Numbered from the stretch's first letter, positions 1-6,405 are shown. The stretch is 7,964 nucleotides of DNA from Scatosoma sp045533485 (GCA_045533485.1 JAZSHX010000004.1:1-7964); one strand, 5' to 3'. Made by a program: numbers and translations. The notes: a model not told the origin generated them from the letters alone.

Positions 1-1
1 G

Positions 2-313
2 GCTGCTGCCGAAGGCGAAAATTACGAATGGACGGATATGTACGCCGAATTTGCAAAGGTAGCGCGCGAAGAAGGCTTTGACGATATCGCCACCCTTTTC
101 GACGGCGTTGCAGCCATTGAAAAAGAACACGAAGAAAGATATAGAGCGTTGTTCTCCAACATTAAAAACAACACGGTATTTGCAAAGAAAGGCGGTGCAA
201 CGTGGAAGTGCGCCAACTGCGGACATACGGTATTCGATAAAGAAGCACCTGACGTTTGCCCCGTATGCGCGCATCCCCAAGCATATTTTGAAGTACGCGC
301 GGAAAATTATTGA
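2..313 (+). CDS. Rubrerythrin, C-terminal part (5' end outside window)
   Basis: The frame is open from base 2 and ends at TGA 311-313, so about 103 residues are present and the N-terminal part of the ferritin-like domain lies left of the window. Visible are EGENYEWTDMY followed by a helix ending in IEKEHEERY, whose ExxH is the last iron-ligand motif of the di-iron four-helix bundle. A rubredoxin-like knuckle follows, with CANC and CPVC pairs and the family ending HPQAYFEVRAENY. In this family the di-iron centre reduces hydrogen peroxide with electrons passed through the rubredoxin iron, in the cytoplasm of anaerobes. The internal ATG at 38 is not the start, because family similarity continues upstream of it. 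All four zinc-ribbon-like cysteines are present. The gene is followed by a terminator, so it is the last gene of its transcript. Confidence 0.95.
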   Translation, partial: AAAEGENYEWTDMYAEFAKVAREEGFDDIATLFDGVAAIEKEHEERYRALFSNIKNNTVFAKKGGATWKCANCGHTVFDKEAPDVCPVCAHPQAYFEVRAENY

Positions 314-331
314 TAACCAACAAAATATAAA

Positions 332-369
332 AAAACTACTCCCGATGGATTTCCATCGGGAGTAGTTTT
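332..369. terminator. Bidirectional rho-independent terminator
   Basis: An 18-bp perfect inverted repeat (332-349 with 352-369) has its GC core at CCCGATGGA/TCCATCGGG and A/T arms on both sides. The A-tract at 330-335 gives a U-run on the minus transcript, and TTTT at 366-369 gives one on the plus transcript. It sits between the convergent rubrerythrin (plus) and esterase operon (minus), so it probably ends both. Confidence 0.93.
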
Positions 370-397
370 ACGCATCTTTGACAAATTGCTTCTACAT

Positions 398-1463
398 TTA
401 CTTTATCTTTTCCACCAAAACGGGCGCAACGGCCTTTGCCATTTTATAAAACTCTAAATCGTTGGGATGACAGCCGTCCACCGTACACATTTCCCACTCA
501 TCGCCAAACATCGCTTCGCCGTCGACAAACTCTACGTTGTCGCCACGCTCTTTCGCTTGCTTGTAGGTATCGTAAATAATTTCTCTACGCTTTGCATAGC
601 CCGCCGCAGCATATTGAAAATCGGGTGCTGACAATATGATAATCGGTAAATTCGGGTGTTTTTTACGAATCATCTCGTACATGGGTGCGTGTGTTGCTTG
701 TAAATACTCTATTTTTGGAGCATTGTGGTCGTAGTCGTAAACGAATACGCTCATATCCAAATCCGCGATATATTCCGCCATTTTTTGTTCAGCTTTCGCG
801 TTCCCCGAAAAACCTAAATTGATATAATCGAAATTCAACCAACGCGATAACATGGACACGTAATCGTTTCCCGAATGGCACGCGCAACCGCCCTGCGTAA
901 TGGAAGAGCCGTAAAACACGACGGGTTTTTTATTTGGATATTCGTCCGCCTTTTCAAGCGTTGCGCCTTGCTTCACACCGATATACAGCATTTTTACGCT
1001 GTTGTACGACGGGAAATAAATATCAATATCCTGCACGCCTTGTTGACGGGCATAATAAATGCCTTCCGTCCAGTACCAGTCCCCTTCCGCTTGTATAAAC
1101 TCATCAATATCAGGGCCTTTGAACGCTTGAAAGGTGTTGTTATAATATATCGAAAATGCCGACATTGCCGTCATACCAAGGTTGCCCGTCGGTTTGGATT
1201 TTGCTACTTCCGCGCGAATCGCGATATACGGCGAATCCGTCTTAAAGCGCAATCTTCCCCCTGCGGTATTTGCAGATAAAATTTCTACCCCCCACGCTCA
1301 CTTGCTTAGCAATATCGCGTGGCATTCTTCTATAAGCGTTTTCCTGTTCATCGTAATATATGCCGTGCAAAGAAAAGGGCTGTTCCAGCGGATTTTTCCA
1401 AACGATGTCTTGCTCCTTAATGCGTACCGTTAAAAAGTTAGCGTCTAATTTCGTGATATCCAT
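398..1463 (-). CDS. SGNH/GDSL hydrolase with N-terminal GxDLY domain, split by a frameshift
   Basis: Two overlapping frames make one protein. Codons 1-57 run from ATG 1461-1463 in one frame. After the G6 run at 1288-1293 the similarity continues in another frame to the stop at 398. Dropping one G gives a 354-residue product. Residues ~141-150 read QQGVQDIDIY, the GxDLY signature of the N-terminal domain that accompanies this esterase group. The SGNH blocks follow: FYGSSITQG with the probable nucleophile Ser187, NLGFSGN with Asn221, YDYDHN with Asn247, and VDGCHP with Asp329 and His332. No signal peptide is seen, so it is probably a cytoplasmic esterase, perhaps removing acetyl groups from sugars; the substrate is inferred. 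The start has AGGAG at 1472-1476, inside the end of the preceding gene, from which it is only 3 bases away. Uncorrected, the first frame stops after 73 residues. The second could start only at TTG 1250-1252 and would lack part of the N-terminal domain. Confidence 0.85.
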
Positions 1464-1466
1464 ACC

Positions 1467-2240
1467 TTATACTCCTGCAAGCGCTTCGCCTGCTTGCCCG
1501 CCGATAATTTCCATACCTGCGTTGTTGTAATGCCCTTCCGCCTGCGGATTGATATATGCTTGCTGTTGGCTTAATTCCGTGCATACGCGCGTAAGCATAA
1601 TAAAATCTTCGTCCTGTTCTACCGCTCTTTCCTGCGCACGCATAATGTTTTCATTGTATACAATTTTGTCTTCTTCGGTATCGTCGGGGTTCATACTCCA
1701 CGCGCCTTGCGCCAAAAAATATCCCATTTTGATAATGCCGAATTTTTCTATCCCAAACTGCGCTTTGAGTTGATTTTTATATGTAATCAAACGGCTTAAA
1801 TACTCTTCTTCGCCAGTATGAATAAGCGCGTCCGATTCCCCTTGCAACCATACGTAATAAATATGGTCTACCTTGCCGTATGCTTTTGCCTTTTCAATGC
1901 CTTTTGCTATCTTTCTTCTCGCATTATACGCGTGTTGCGTACCTTGCAACCAGTCGCCAAGCACGGTATTGCCTTTTGCCGCGTGAATTGCTACCACTTC
2001 CCTGCCCGACGCCTGCACGTATGCCCTGCAAAACGCGGGAACGACGCACCCATGTCCTTGATGAGCTGCCGCACACCACTTTTCACCGCGCAAATCTTCC
2101 CCCACGGGATGTTGCAAAGGAATAAGTTCATCCGTTTTAACGCGATATTCCAAAGCGCCTTGTACGGGCGTGTTATTTTCAGGCAATCCTTCCGTTTGCC
2201 CCTGCATATTGCTTTGTCCGCCAAAAATGATAATATCCAT
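1467..2240 (-). CDS. SASA-family (sialate O-acetylesterase-like) carbohydrate esterase
   Basis: This intact protein has 257 residues. It opens with MDIIIFGGQSNMQG, whose GQSNM (Ser10) is the nucleophile block of the SASA/DUF303 carbohydrate esterase family, and carries the second family block WLQGESDA at 131-138. A C-terminal EGHYNNAGMEIIG supplies the likely catalytic His237. The Asp often found three residues before this His is absent here (Ala234), so the acid of the triad may be missing or placed elsewhere. There is no signal peptide, so it should act in the cytoplasm on an imported acetylated sugar; sialic acid itself is not shown. AAGGGG lies 7 bases before ATG 2238-2240. The gene starts 11 bases after the transporter's stop and ends 3 bases before the SGNH hydrolase start, a tight operon. 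The pairing of two unrelated esterases suggests deacetylation at two positions or of two substrates. Confidence 0.88.
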   Translation of the reverse strand: MDIIIFGGQSNMQGQTEGLPENNTPVQGALEYRVKTDELIPLQHPVGEDLRGEKWCAAAHQGHGCVVPAFCRAYVQASGREVVAIHAAKGNTVLGDWLQGTQHAYNARRKIAKGIEKAKAYGKVDHIYYVWLQGESDALIHTGEEEYLSRLITYKNQLKAQFGIEKFGIIKMGYFLAQGAWSMNPDDTEEDKIVYNENIMRAQERAVEQDEDFIMLTRVCTELSQQQAYINPQAEGHYNNAGMEIIGGQAGEALAGV

Positions 2241-2251
2241 AGTTTAACCCC

Positions 2252-3117
2252 TTATATAGATAAAATACCCACGGCAACCGTACCGATTAAAACGCCTACC
2301 CATTGCCACCAGCGCATATCTTCCTTGAATATGTATTTAGAAAACACCGTTACGATAATCAAACCGCCTACCGCCAAAACGGGATAAATAATACTGGGCG
2401 AAAGCGTGCTTGTGGCAAGCAAAATTACGCATACGTTGAGCATTACGTTCATTAAACCGCCAGCTACGGGATAATACCAAGACGTTTTCACAAGCTTCTT
2501 CGTATCGCCCTTTTCGCTTGTGAGATATACCACACCGCAAATCAACGCCGCGATTGCGGTGGCTACTACCATCAAAAAGTTACCGTACTTCCCGTCAAAC
2601 GCCGTTTGTTGCGTGCGTTGCGTAATCGAAGCCCCTGCGTTACCGACAAACGCCATCACCGCAAACACAACCCATTTCCAACTGATTTTTTTTCGTCGGT
2701 CTTGCCGTTATACAAGCACAGCCAAAGAGAAATTACAATCAATACAAGCCCGATTGCCGTAAGCCAAGTGAATTTTGCATCCCAAAAAAGAAATCCCCAC
2801 GCCGTCACGCCGACAAGCGATAATTGCAACATAAGCGAAGTTAAAACAACGGGGCCAGTTTTCAGTGCGTAAATATTCCCTATCATACAAAGCGCAAAGC
2901 TGACCGCAAATAAGAGTGCGTACGGCACCACCGCCAAATCGTACGTTCTATCAAACAAGAACATAATCAGCCAACACGCAAAAATGGCAACTTGCACCAA
3001 AAATGTGTAGATGGACGCGGTGTTTTTCTCATTTGCGTTTTTGCGGTTATAAAAACCTGCAATAATGTTTGTGGACGCTACGCCAAGCGTTGCTAATGCT
3101 AAATATAAATAAGGCAT
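2252..3117 (-). CDS. EamA/DMT-superfamily transporter, split by a frameshift
   Basis: The first frame (3117 to a stop near 2656) gives about five hydrophobic segments. After the A8 run at 2686-2693 a second frame continues with about five more segments to the stop at 2252. Adding one A yields a 288-residue, roughly ten-helix protein, the usual size and two-half layout of the EamA/DMT family. The join falls at residue ~144 in the hydrophilic NGKTDEKK loop between the two halves. The family moves small metabolites across the inner membrane. Neighbouring esterases suggest an acetylated sugar or related compound, but this is inference. It is the first gene of the operon, about 33 bases after the predicted transcription start. 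A purine-rich AAGGAAAAGGG precedes ATG 3115-3117. The second-frame GTG at 2666-2668 has no clear ribosome binding site and is not a believable independent start. Confidence 0.82.
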
Positions 3118-3156
3118 TTATCGTTCCCTTTTCCTTATATTTTGTATTTTTATATT

Positions 3157-3185
3157 ATTATACAACAAAACAAGCATAAAAGCAA
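3157..3185 (-). promoter_or_regulatory. Sigma-A-type promoter of the transporter-esterase operon
   Basis: On the minus strand, TTGCTT (3180-3185) and a perfect TATAAT (3157-3162) are separated by 17 bases. The region upstream is rich in A/T, as in UP elements. Transcription would start near 3150, leaving a leader of about 33 bases with no room for a riboswitch. Confidence 0.7.
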
Positions 3186-3254
3186 TAATATTATCATCCT
3201 TTTTTGTTGCAATATCTTTCAAAAAATGCAGTAAATTATTTTTTACGCGCCCTA

Positions 3255-3389
3255 TCATTGACTGCAATGAAACTTTTCATATTCCAAATAGCTAAAAGTA
3301 TTAGCATAGGGAATTTTCTTCATTTTACCGTTTAACTCCAAAGGCATGCCCCAAACGCACGCTTTAATGCGACAGCGATTGTCTTCATT
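3255..3389 (-). pseudogene. Startless small reading frame or 3' gene remnant, unknown family
   Basis: The minus-strand frame from AAT 3387-3389 to TGA 3255-3257 encodes 44 residues that read like a real protein: NEDNRCRIKACVWGMP, then LELNGKMKKIPYANT, then FSYLEYEKFHCSQ. It has three cysteines and a mix of charged and aromatic residues, and its codon choice resembles the neighbouring genes. The frame stays open upstream to a stop at 3426-3428 but contains no ATG, GTG or TTG before the internal ATG at 3345-3347. An ATG at 3386-3388 is one base out of frame. No ribosome binding site is placed for either. It could be the tail of a decayed gene, a frameshifted small gene, or chance. I do not recognise the family. 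Confidence 0.35.
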
Positions 3390-3396
3390 GTATGCA

Positions 3397-3424
3397 AAAA
3401 CGCACCTTTTTACGGGTGCGTTTT
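3397..3424. terminator. Terminator downstream of the purine permease
   Basis: AAAACGCACC (3397-3406) pairs with GGTGCGTTTT (3415-3424) around an 8-base loop. It lies about 50 bases after the permease stop on the minus strand and has T-runs in both directions. The minus-strand run is TTTTT at 3396-3400. Confidence 0.85.
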
Positions 3425-3473
3425 CTTATTGATTGCGTACACGGTACGCTCTTTTTACTTAAAACCGTTATTT

Positions 3474-4946
3474 TTAAAAGGAAACGGGAACGAAGAAATA
3501 CACGATGAACAGCGCCGCAATAATCAATACGACAACGTGCAAATCCCAAACGGGTTTTTCCTTATTTTCTTGCTTGGAGCATTTGTAAGAAATCCATTTG
3601 GCAACAAAGCTGCAAACTTCGATAAGCACGTAGGAAAGAATGCCCAAGCCGATACCCGTAGTGATGGAATATGCAAAAGGCATCATAGCAATCGTAAGGA
3701 AGGAAGGCACAAAATCTTTTACACTGTCCACTTTCACGTCTTTAACGCCTTTCAACATTAAACAACCAACCCAAACAAGTGCCGAAGAAGCCGCCGCGCC
3801 GGGAATAGACGCAAACAAAGGCAAGAAGAAGATGGAAAGCAAGAACAACATCGCCGTAGTAAACGACGTAAGCCCCGTTTTACCGCCAGCAGAAATACCT
3901 GCGCCCGATTCAACAAAGGTCGTAACGGTGGAAGTACCCATCAAAGCGCCTGCCGCCGTTGCTACGGAATCGGCAACCATAATTTTGTCGTAGTTTACAG
4001 GCACGCCGTCTTCGGTCATCAAGCCAGCCGCAGAACAGCAACCAACACACGTACCCATCGTGTCGAACATATCCACCATACAGAAGGTGATTACGACCAT
4101 AATCAGGGACATTACGGGAACGCCGTCGGCAAACTTAAACCCTTCGGTGAACGCCGCGAAGAACGTACCGCCTTCTGCAGTTTTAAAGGAGAAGAAGCCC
4201 TTGAAATGTTCCCAGAATTTCCACGTTTCGTTCGACCATTGCGTAACGCCGATTGCAGGAATCATACCAAGCAAGGTTGCCGCAACGATACCGATAATCA
4301 CCGCGCCTTTCACGTTAAAGTGCGAAAGCACTGCGATAACAAAGAAGCCGAATAAGCAAACAAGTGCAGGACCGACAACAGCCATATCCCAAGAAGAGAA
4401 TTGCACCATACCGATAACCGTACCGTTACCCGTCGCAACGATGCCTGCGTTTGCAAGACCGATGATGGCAATAAATAAACCGATACCTACGGAGATTGCC
4501 TTTCTAACCGCTTCGGGCATTGCGCGATAGATAATTTCACGAATGGATACGCCGTGTACCTTCAAAACGCTCAACAATAAGAATAAAATACCCGACAGCA
4601 AGACAAGCAACATCGCGTTACCAAAGGAAAGCGCGAAGCCGATAAGACTGCCGCCAAGCAAACCGCCGACCATAGAGTTTAACCCAAGACCGGGTGCTTG
4701 CGCCAAAGGAAGCTTGGCATACAGCGCCATAAGCAAAGTACCCAAGAAACCGCCAAGCGCCGTTGCTACGAATACCGAAGAATAGAGATGCGCGTATTGA
4801 GGGCCGACAAACAGGTTTAACAGCAAAAGCGGGTTCAACGTTAAAATGTAAGCCATTGCCAAAAACGTGACGATCCCCGAAACAATTTCCGTCTTAACGG
4901 ACGATTGCTTCTTGTCAAATCCTACAAGTTTTGCAAATTTGTTCAT
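3474..4946 (-). CDS. NCS2-family (AzgA/PbuG-like) purine permease
   Basis: This is an intact 490-residue inner-membrane protein with about 12-14 hydrophobic segments, the usual length for this group. Family signatures are APGLGLNSM at 84-92, GIGLFIAIIGLANAGIV at 154-170, VDMFDTMGT at 291-299, and TSTVTTFVESGAGISAGGK at 338-356 followed by the TGLT that closes this block. These place it in the AzgA-like branch (COG2252-type), whose characterised members import adenine, guanine or hypoxanthine with protons; the exact substrate cannot be read from sequence. The usual APG(M/L)GLNA(F/Y) has Ser-Met after Asn. ATG 4944-4946 is preceded by AGGAG with an 11-base spacer, slightly long. It is transcribed alone, from a promoter at 4983-5011 to the terminator at 3397-3424. 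The short leader contains no purine riboswitch. Confidence 0.95.
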   Translation of the reverse strand: MNKFAKLVGFDKKQSSVKTEIVSGIVTFLAMAYILTLNPLLLLNLFVGPQYAHLYSSVFVATALGGFLGTLLMALYAKLPLAQAPGLGLNSMVGGLLGGSLIGFALSFGNAMLLVLLSGILFLLLSVLKVHGVSIREIIYRAMPEAVRKAISVGIGLFIAIIGLANAGIVATGNGTVIGMVQFSSWDMAVVGPALVCLFGFFVIAVLSHFNVKGAVIIGIVAATLLGMIPAIGVTQWSNETWKFWEHFKGFFSFKTAEGGTFFAAFTEGFKFADGVPVMSLIMVVITFCMVDMFDTMGTCVGCCSAAGLMTEDGVPVNYDKIMVADSVATAAGALMGTSTVTTFVESGAGISAGGKTGLTSFTTAMLFLLSIFFLPLFASIPGAAASSALVWVGCLMLKGVKDVKVDSVKDFVPSFLTIAMMPFAYSITTGIGLGILSYVLIEVCSFVAKWISYKCSKQENKEKPVWDLHVVVLIIAALFIVYFFVPVSF

Positions 4947-4982
4947 AGTTTAGAACACTCCTATGTAAATTTTAATATTTAT

Positions 4983-5011
4983 ATTGTAACACTTTTTAAC
5001 AAAAAAGGCAA
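4983..5011 (-). promoter_or_regulatory. Promoter of the purine permease gene
   Basis: On the minus strand, TTGCCT (5006-5011) and TACAAT (4983-4988) are 17 bases apart. The predicted start near 4976 leaves a leader of about 30 bases. The -35 hexamer is part of the 3' arm of the preceding terminator. Confidence 0.6.
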
Positions 5012-5044
5012 ACGTTTGAAGCAAAAAAAGCAGACCGTTTGCCT
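5006..5044 (-). terminator. Terminator of the AEC transporter gene
   Basis: Read on the minus strand, AGGCAAACG (5044-5036) pairs with CGTTTGCCT (5014-5006), followed by a T-run at 5001-5005. The stop of the AEC gene is 46 bases upstream. The loop contains a second small hairpin option (AGCAG with CTGCT) with its own T7 run. The two structures share bases and cannot form together. Confidence 0.8.
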
Positions 5045-5090
5045 GCTCTATTTTTTTATCATTATAGTATTCTTTTTAACAGCTCCACGC

Positions 5091-6089
5091 CTACAACGCT
5101 ACGCCCAGCCCTTGCGACATAAGCAGGTACAAAGGCGGTATAGTAAGCACGCACAAAACCGTTGACAAAAGCACGCAAACGGACGCAAAATCGCTATCCT
5201 TTTTATACTGCACGGCAAGCATTACGCCGTTGGTTGCGCTGGGCATGGAGAACAAGAAGAACAGCGTGTATTTAATGGTAGACGCAATGGGCAAGAACGC
5301 TACGGTAAGCATCGTCAAAAGGGGCATTATCAGCAATTTCAAGCCCGTGGAAGCCAGCGCCCATTTTTCCGTGAATAGCTGTTTATAATCCACGTTGGCA
5401 AGCCGCAGCCCTATCACGAACATAGAAAGCGGCGTGACCATATTTGACAAATAGTTCAAGCTGTTCATAAACTTGCCAAGCACCTTTGCCATCACCGTGC
5501 CTTGCGGCGCAATCGTCGCGATGGGTTGACGCAAGATAAAGAACAGCGCCGCGCCCACTACTACGGAAACAATCACGGGATTGCAGGCAATTTTCTTCAA
5601 CGAAACTTCTTTTTTATCCCCCGTGATGATATACACGCCTATCGTCCAGTTTAAGATATTGAAAACAGCCAAAATCACGGCGCAATAAATCAACACTTCC
5701 GCTTGCATACCCGCGTCGGAAAACAGCGATTGCAAAAACGGCGCGCCCATAAAGCCGCAGTTGGAAAACACGCTTAAATATTTGATAATTTTCACTTTAT
5801 CTTCCTTAGCGTGTTTACGGAAAAGCACTTTACCAAGACCGAACATAACAAGGTGCATCGCCGTGCCAAGCAACGCAACGTACAGCATATTTAAGGCAAT
5901 TTTCGGTTCAAACGCGCAGCCTTGAAAGCTGGTGATAATCAACACAGGTTGGCATCCGTATAAAACGATTGTAGAAAGCGTAGCGCTTGCGTTTTCGGGC
6001 AGCATTTTCAGCTTTGCAAAAATAAGCCCCGGCAACGCCAACACAAGCAAAAACACAACCGTAATTAAAACGTCGGCAAACGTAATCAT
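5091..6089 (-). CDS. AEC-family transporter (auxin efflux carrier/malate permease-like)
   Basis: The protein has 332 residues from ATG 6087-6089 and about ten hydrophobic helices in two halves, the normal AEC layout. Recognisable family blocks are SNCGFMGAP at 109-117, NPVIVSVVVG at 170-179, TPLSMFVIGLRLA at 219-231 and MPSATNGVMLAVQY at 282-295. Bacterial members include malate and other organic-acid permeases; the substrate here is unknown. A longer frame begins at ATG 6125, but the start at 6089 is preferred. It has AAGGAG exactly 6 bases upstream, and the predicted transcription start (about 6120) lies inside the longer version. The gene is monocistronic, with a terminator on each side. 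Confidence 0.92.
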   Translation of the reverse strand: MITFADVLITVVFLLVLALPGLIFAKLKMLPENASATLSTIVLYGCQPVLIITSFQGCAFEPKIALNMLYVALLGTAMHLVMFGLGKVLFRKHAKEDKVKIIKYLSVFSNCGFMGAPFLQSLFSDAGMQAEVLIYCAVILAVFNILNWTIGVYIITGDKKEVSLKKIACNPVIVSVVVGAALFFILRQPIATIAPQGTVMAKVLGKFMNSLNYLSNMVTPLSMFVIGLRLANVDYKQLFTEKWALASTGLKLLIMPLLTMLTVAFLPIASTIKYTLFFLFSMPSATNGVMLAVQYKKDSDFASVCVLLSTVLCVLTIPPLYLLMSQGLGVAL

Positions 6090-6095
6090 ATCGAA

Positions 6096-6101
6096 CTCCT
6101 T
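6096..6101 (-). promoter_or_regulatory. Ribosome binding site deciding the AEC start
   Basis: AAGGAG on the minus strand lies 6 bases before ATG 6087-6089. It marks that ATG, rather than the one 36 bases upstream, as the start. Confidence 0.85.
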
Positions 6102-6126
6102 ATGGCTACAACTTTTTAGCGACATT

Positions 6127-6156
6127 ATTATACCACAGCTTTGACAAAAAAATCAA
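6127..6156 (-). promoter_or_regulatory. Promoter of the AEC transporter gene, extended -10
   Basis: The minus strand has a perfect TATAAT (6127-6132) preceded by TGG (6133-6135), an extended -10. TTGATT (6151-6156) serves as -35 with an 18-base spacer. The -35 lies inside the 3' arm of the terminator at 6148-6183. Transcription would begin near 6120. Confidence 0.68.
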
Positions 6157-6183
6157 GCAGACGCACGCATCTGCTTGATTTTT
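6148..6183 (-). terminator. Terminator after the 6205-6351 gene remnant
   Basis: A 14-bp perfect stem (6148-6161 with 6170-6183) encloses an 8-base loop. On the minus strand the stem and the bases after it give seven T's (6145-6151). It lies 21 bases after the stop of the remnant and isolates the AEC gene from upstream transcription. Confidence 0.85.
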
Positions 6184-6204
6184 ATTTACGTTGTATTTTT
6201 GCGT

Positions 6205-6351
6205 TTAGCCAACGACCACGTATTGCGCATAGCCGGGGTTGTTGGTAAGCGTAAGCGTGCCGTCGACAATGCCTTCGCCGTTGTTTTGGTTGGGCTTCGT
6301 CCAGTAGGTATACGTTGATGGAAAATAAAAATTTGTAAATTTGATATAAAA
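6205..6351 (-). pseudogene. C-terminal remnant of a probable extracellular or carbohydrate-active protein
   Basis: The minus-strand frame, open from just after a TGA (6352-6354) to TAA (6205-6207), encodes 48 residues with no usable start codon. It includes TYTYWTKPNQNNGEGIVDGT followed by LTLTNNPGYAQYVVVG. The alternating, Asn/Gly/Thr-rich beta-strand pattern is typical of C-terminal sandwich modules in secreted glycan-binding proteins, but I do not recognise the family. The first ten or so codons are A/T-rich and may be non-coding sequence joined at the breakpoint. A good terminator follows the stop, so this looks like a true gene 3' end cut off from its body. The 68-codon frame in the same place (6186-6392) crosses the terminator at 6357 and looks spurious. 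Confidence 0.5.
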
Positions 6352-6356
6352 TCACC

Positions 6357-6378
6357 CCCGACGGATTTCTCCGTCGGG
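6357..6378 (-). terminator. Terminator after the jelly-roll module fragment
   Basis: CCCGACGGA (6357-6365) pairs with TCCGTCGGG (6370-6378) around a 4-base loop. T-rich tracts lie on both sides: TTTTT at 6382-6386 on plus, and TGATTTT on minus. It begins 28 bases after the stop at 6406-6408. The stem and loop closely resemble those of the terminator at 332-369. Confidence 0.78.
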
Positions 6379-6405
6379 AGCTTTTTGTTCATTTGGGTTT
6401 GTTGA

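Larger units (their letters stand above)
3118..3473. other. Intergenic stretch between permease and transporter operon
   Basis: This stretch of 356 bases has no complete gene. It holds the operon promoter (3157-3185), an A/T-rich block (about 3186-3250), a startless protein-like frame on the minus strand (3255-3389) and a terminator (3397-3424). The remaining 49 bases to the permease stop show nothing I recognise. Confidence 0.75.

Noticed and set aside
875..1279. 134-codon plus-strand frame
   Set aside because: It is a shadow of the SGNH hydrolase on the opposite strand, rich in Arg and without recognisable features.
1818..2387. 189-codon plus-strand frame
   Set aside because: It is antisense to the SASA esterase and crosses its start and the transporter end; no ribosome binding site or family features.
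3267..3335. 22-codon plus-strand frame beginning MKLFIFQIAKS
   Set aside because: It has no ribosome binding site and is antisense to the more convincing minus-strand small frame.
4060..4530. 156-codon plus-strand frame
   Set aside because: It is antisense to the permease; its Pro/Thr-rich sequence is what the complement of membrane-helix codons gives.
4947..5090. Purine riboswitch upstream of the permease
   Set aside because: No conserved three-way junction core or loop sequences are visible, and the predicted leader is only about 30 bases.
5932..6144. 70-codon plus-strand frame over the AEC start
   Set aside because: It is antisense to the AEC N-terminus and promoter; no plus-strand ribosome binding site or promoter.
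6186..6392. 68-codon minus-strand frame
   Set aside because: It runs through the terminator at 6357-6378, has low-complexity Arg/Thr-rich sequence and is out of frame with the more protein-like remnant ending at 6205.
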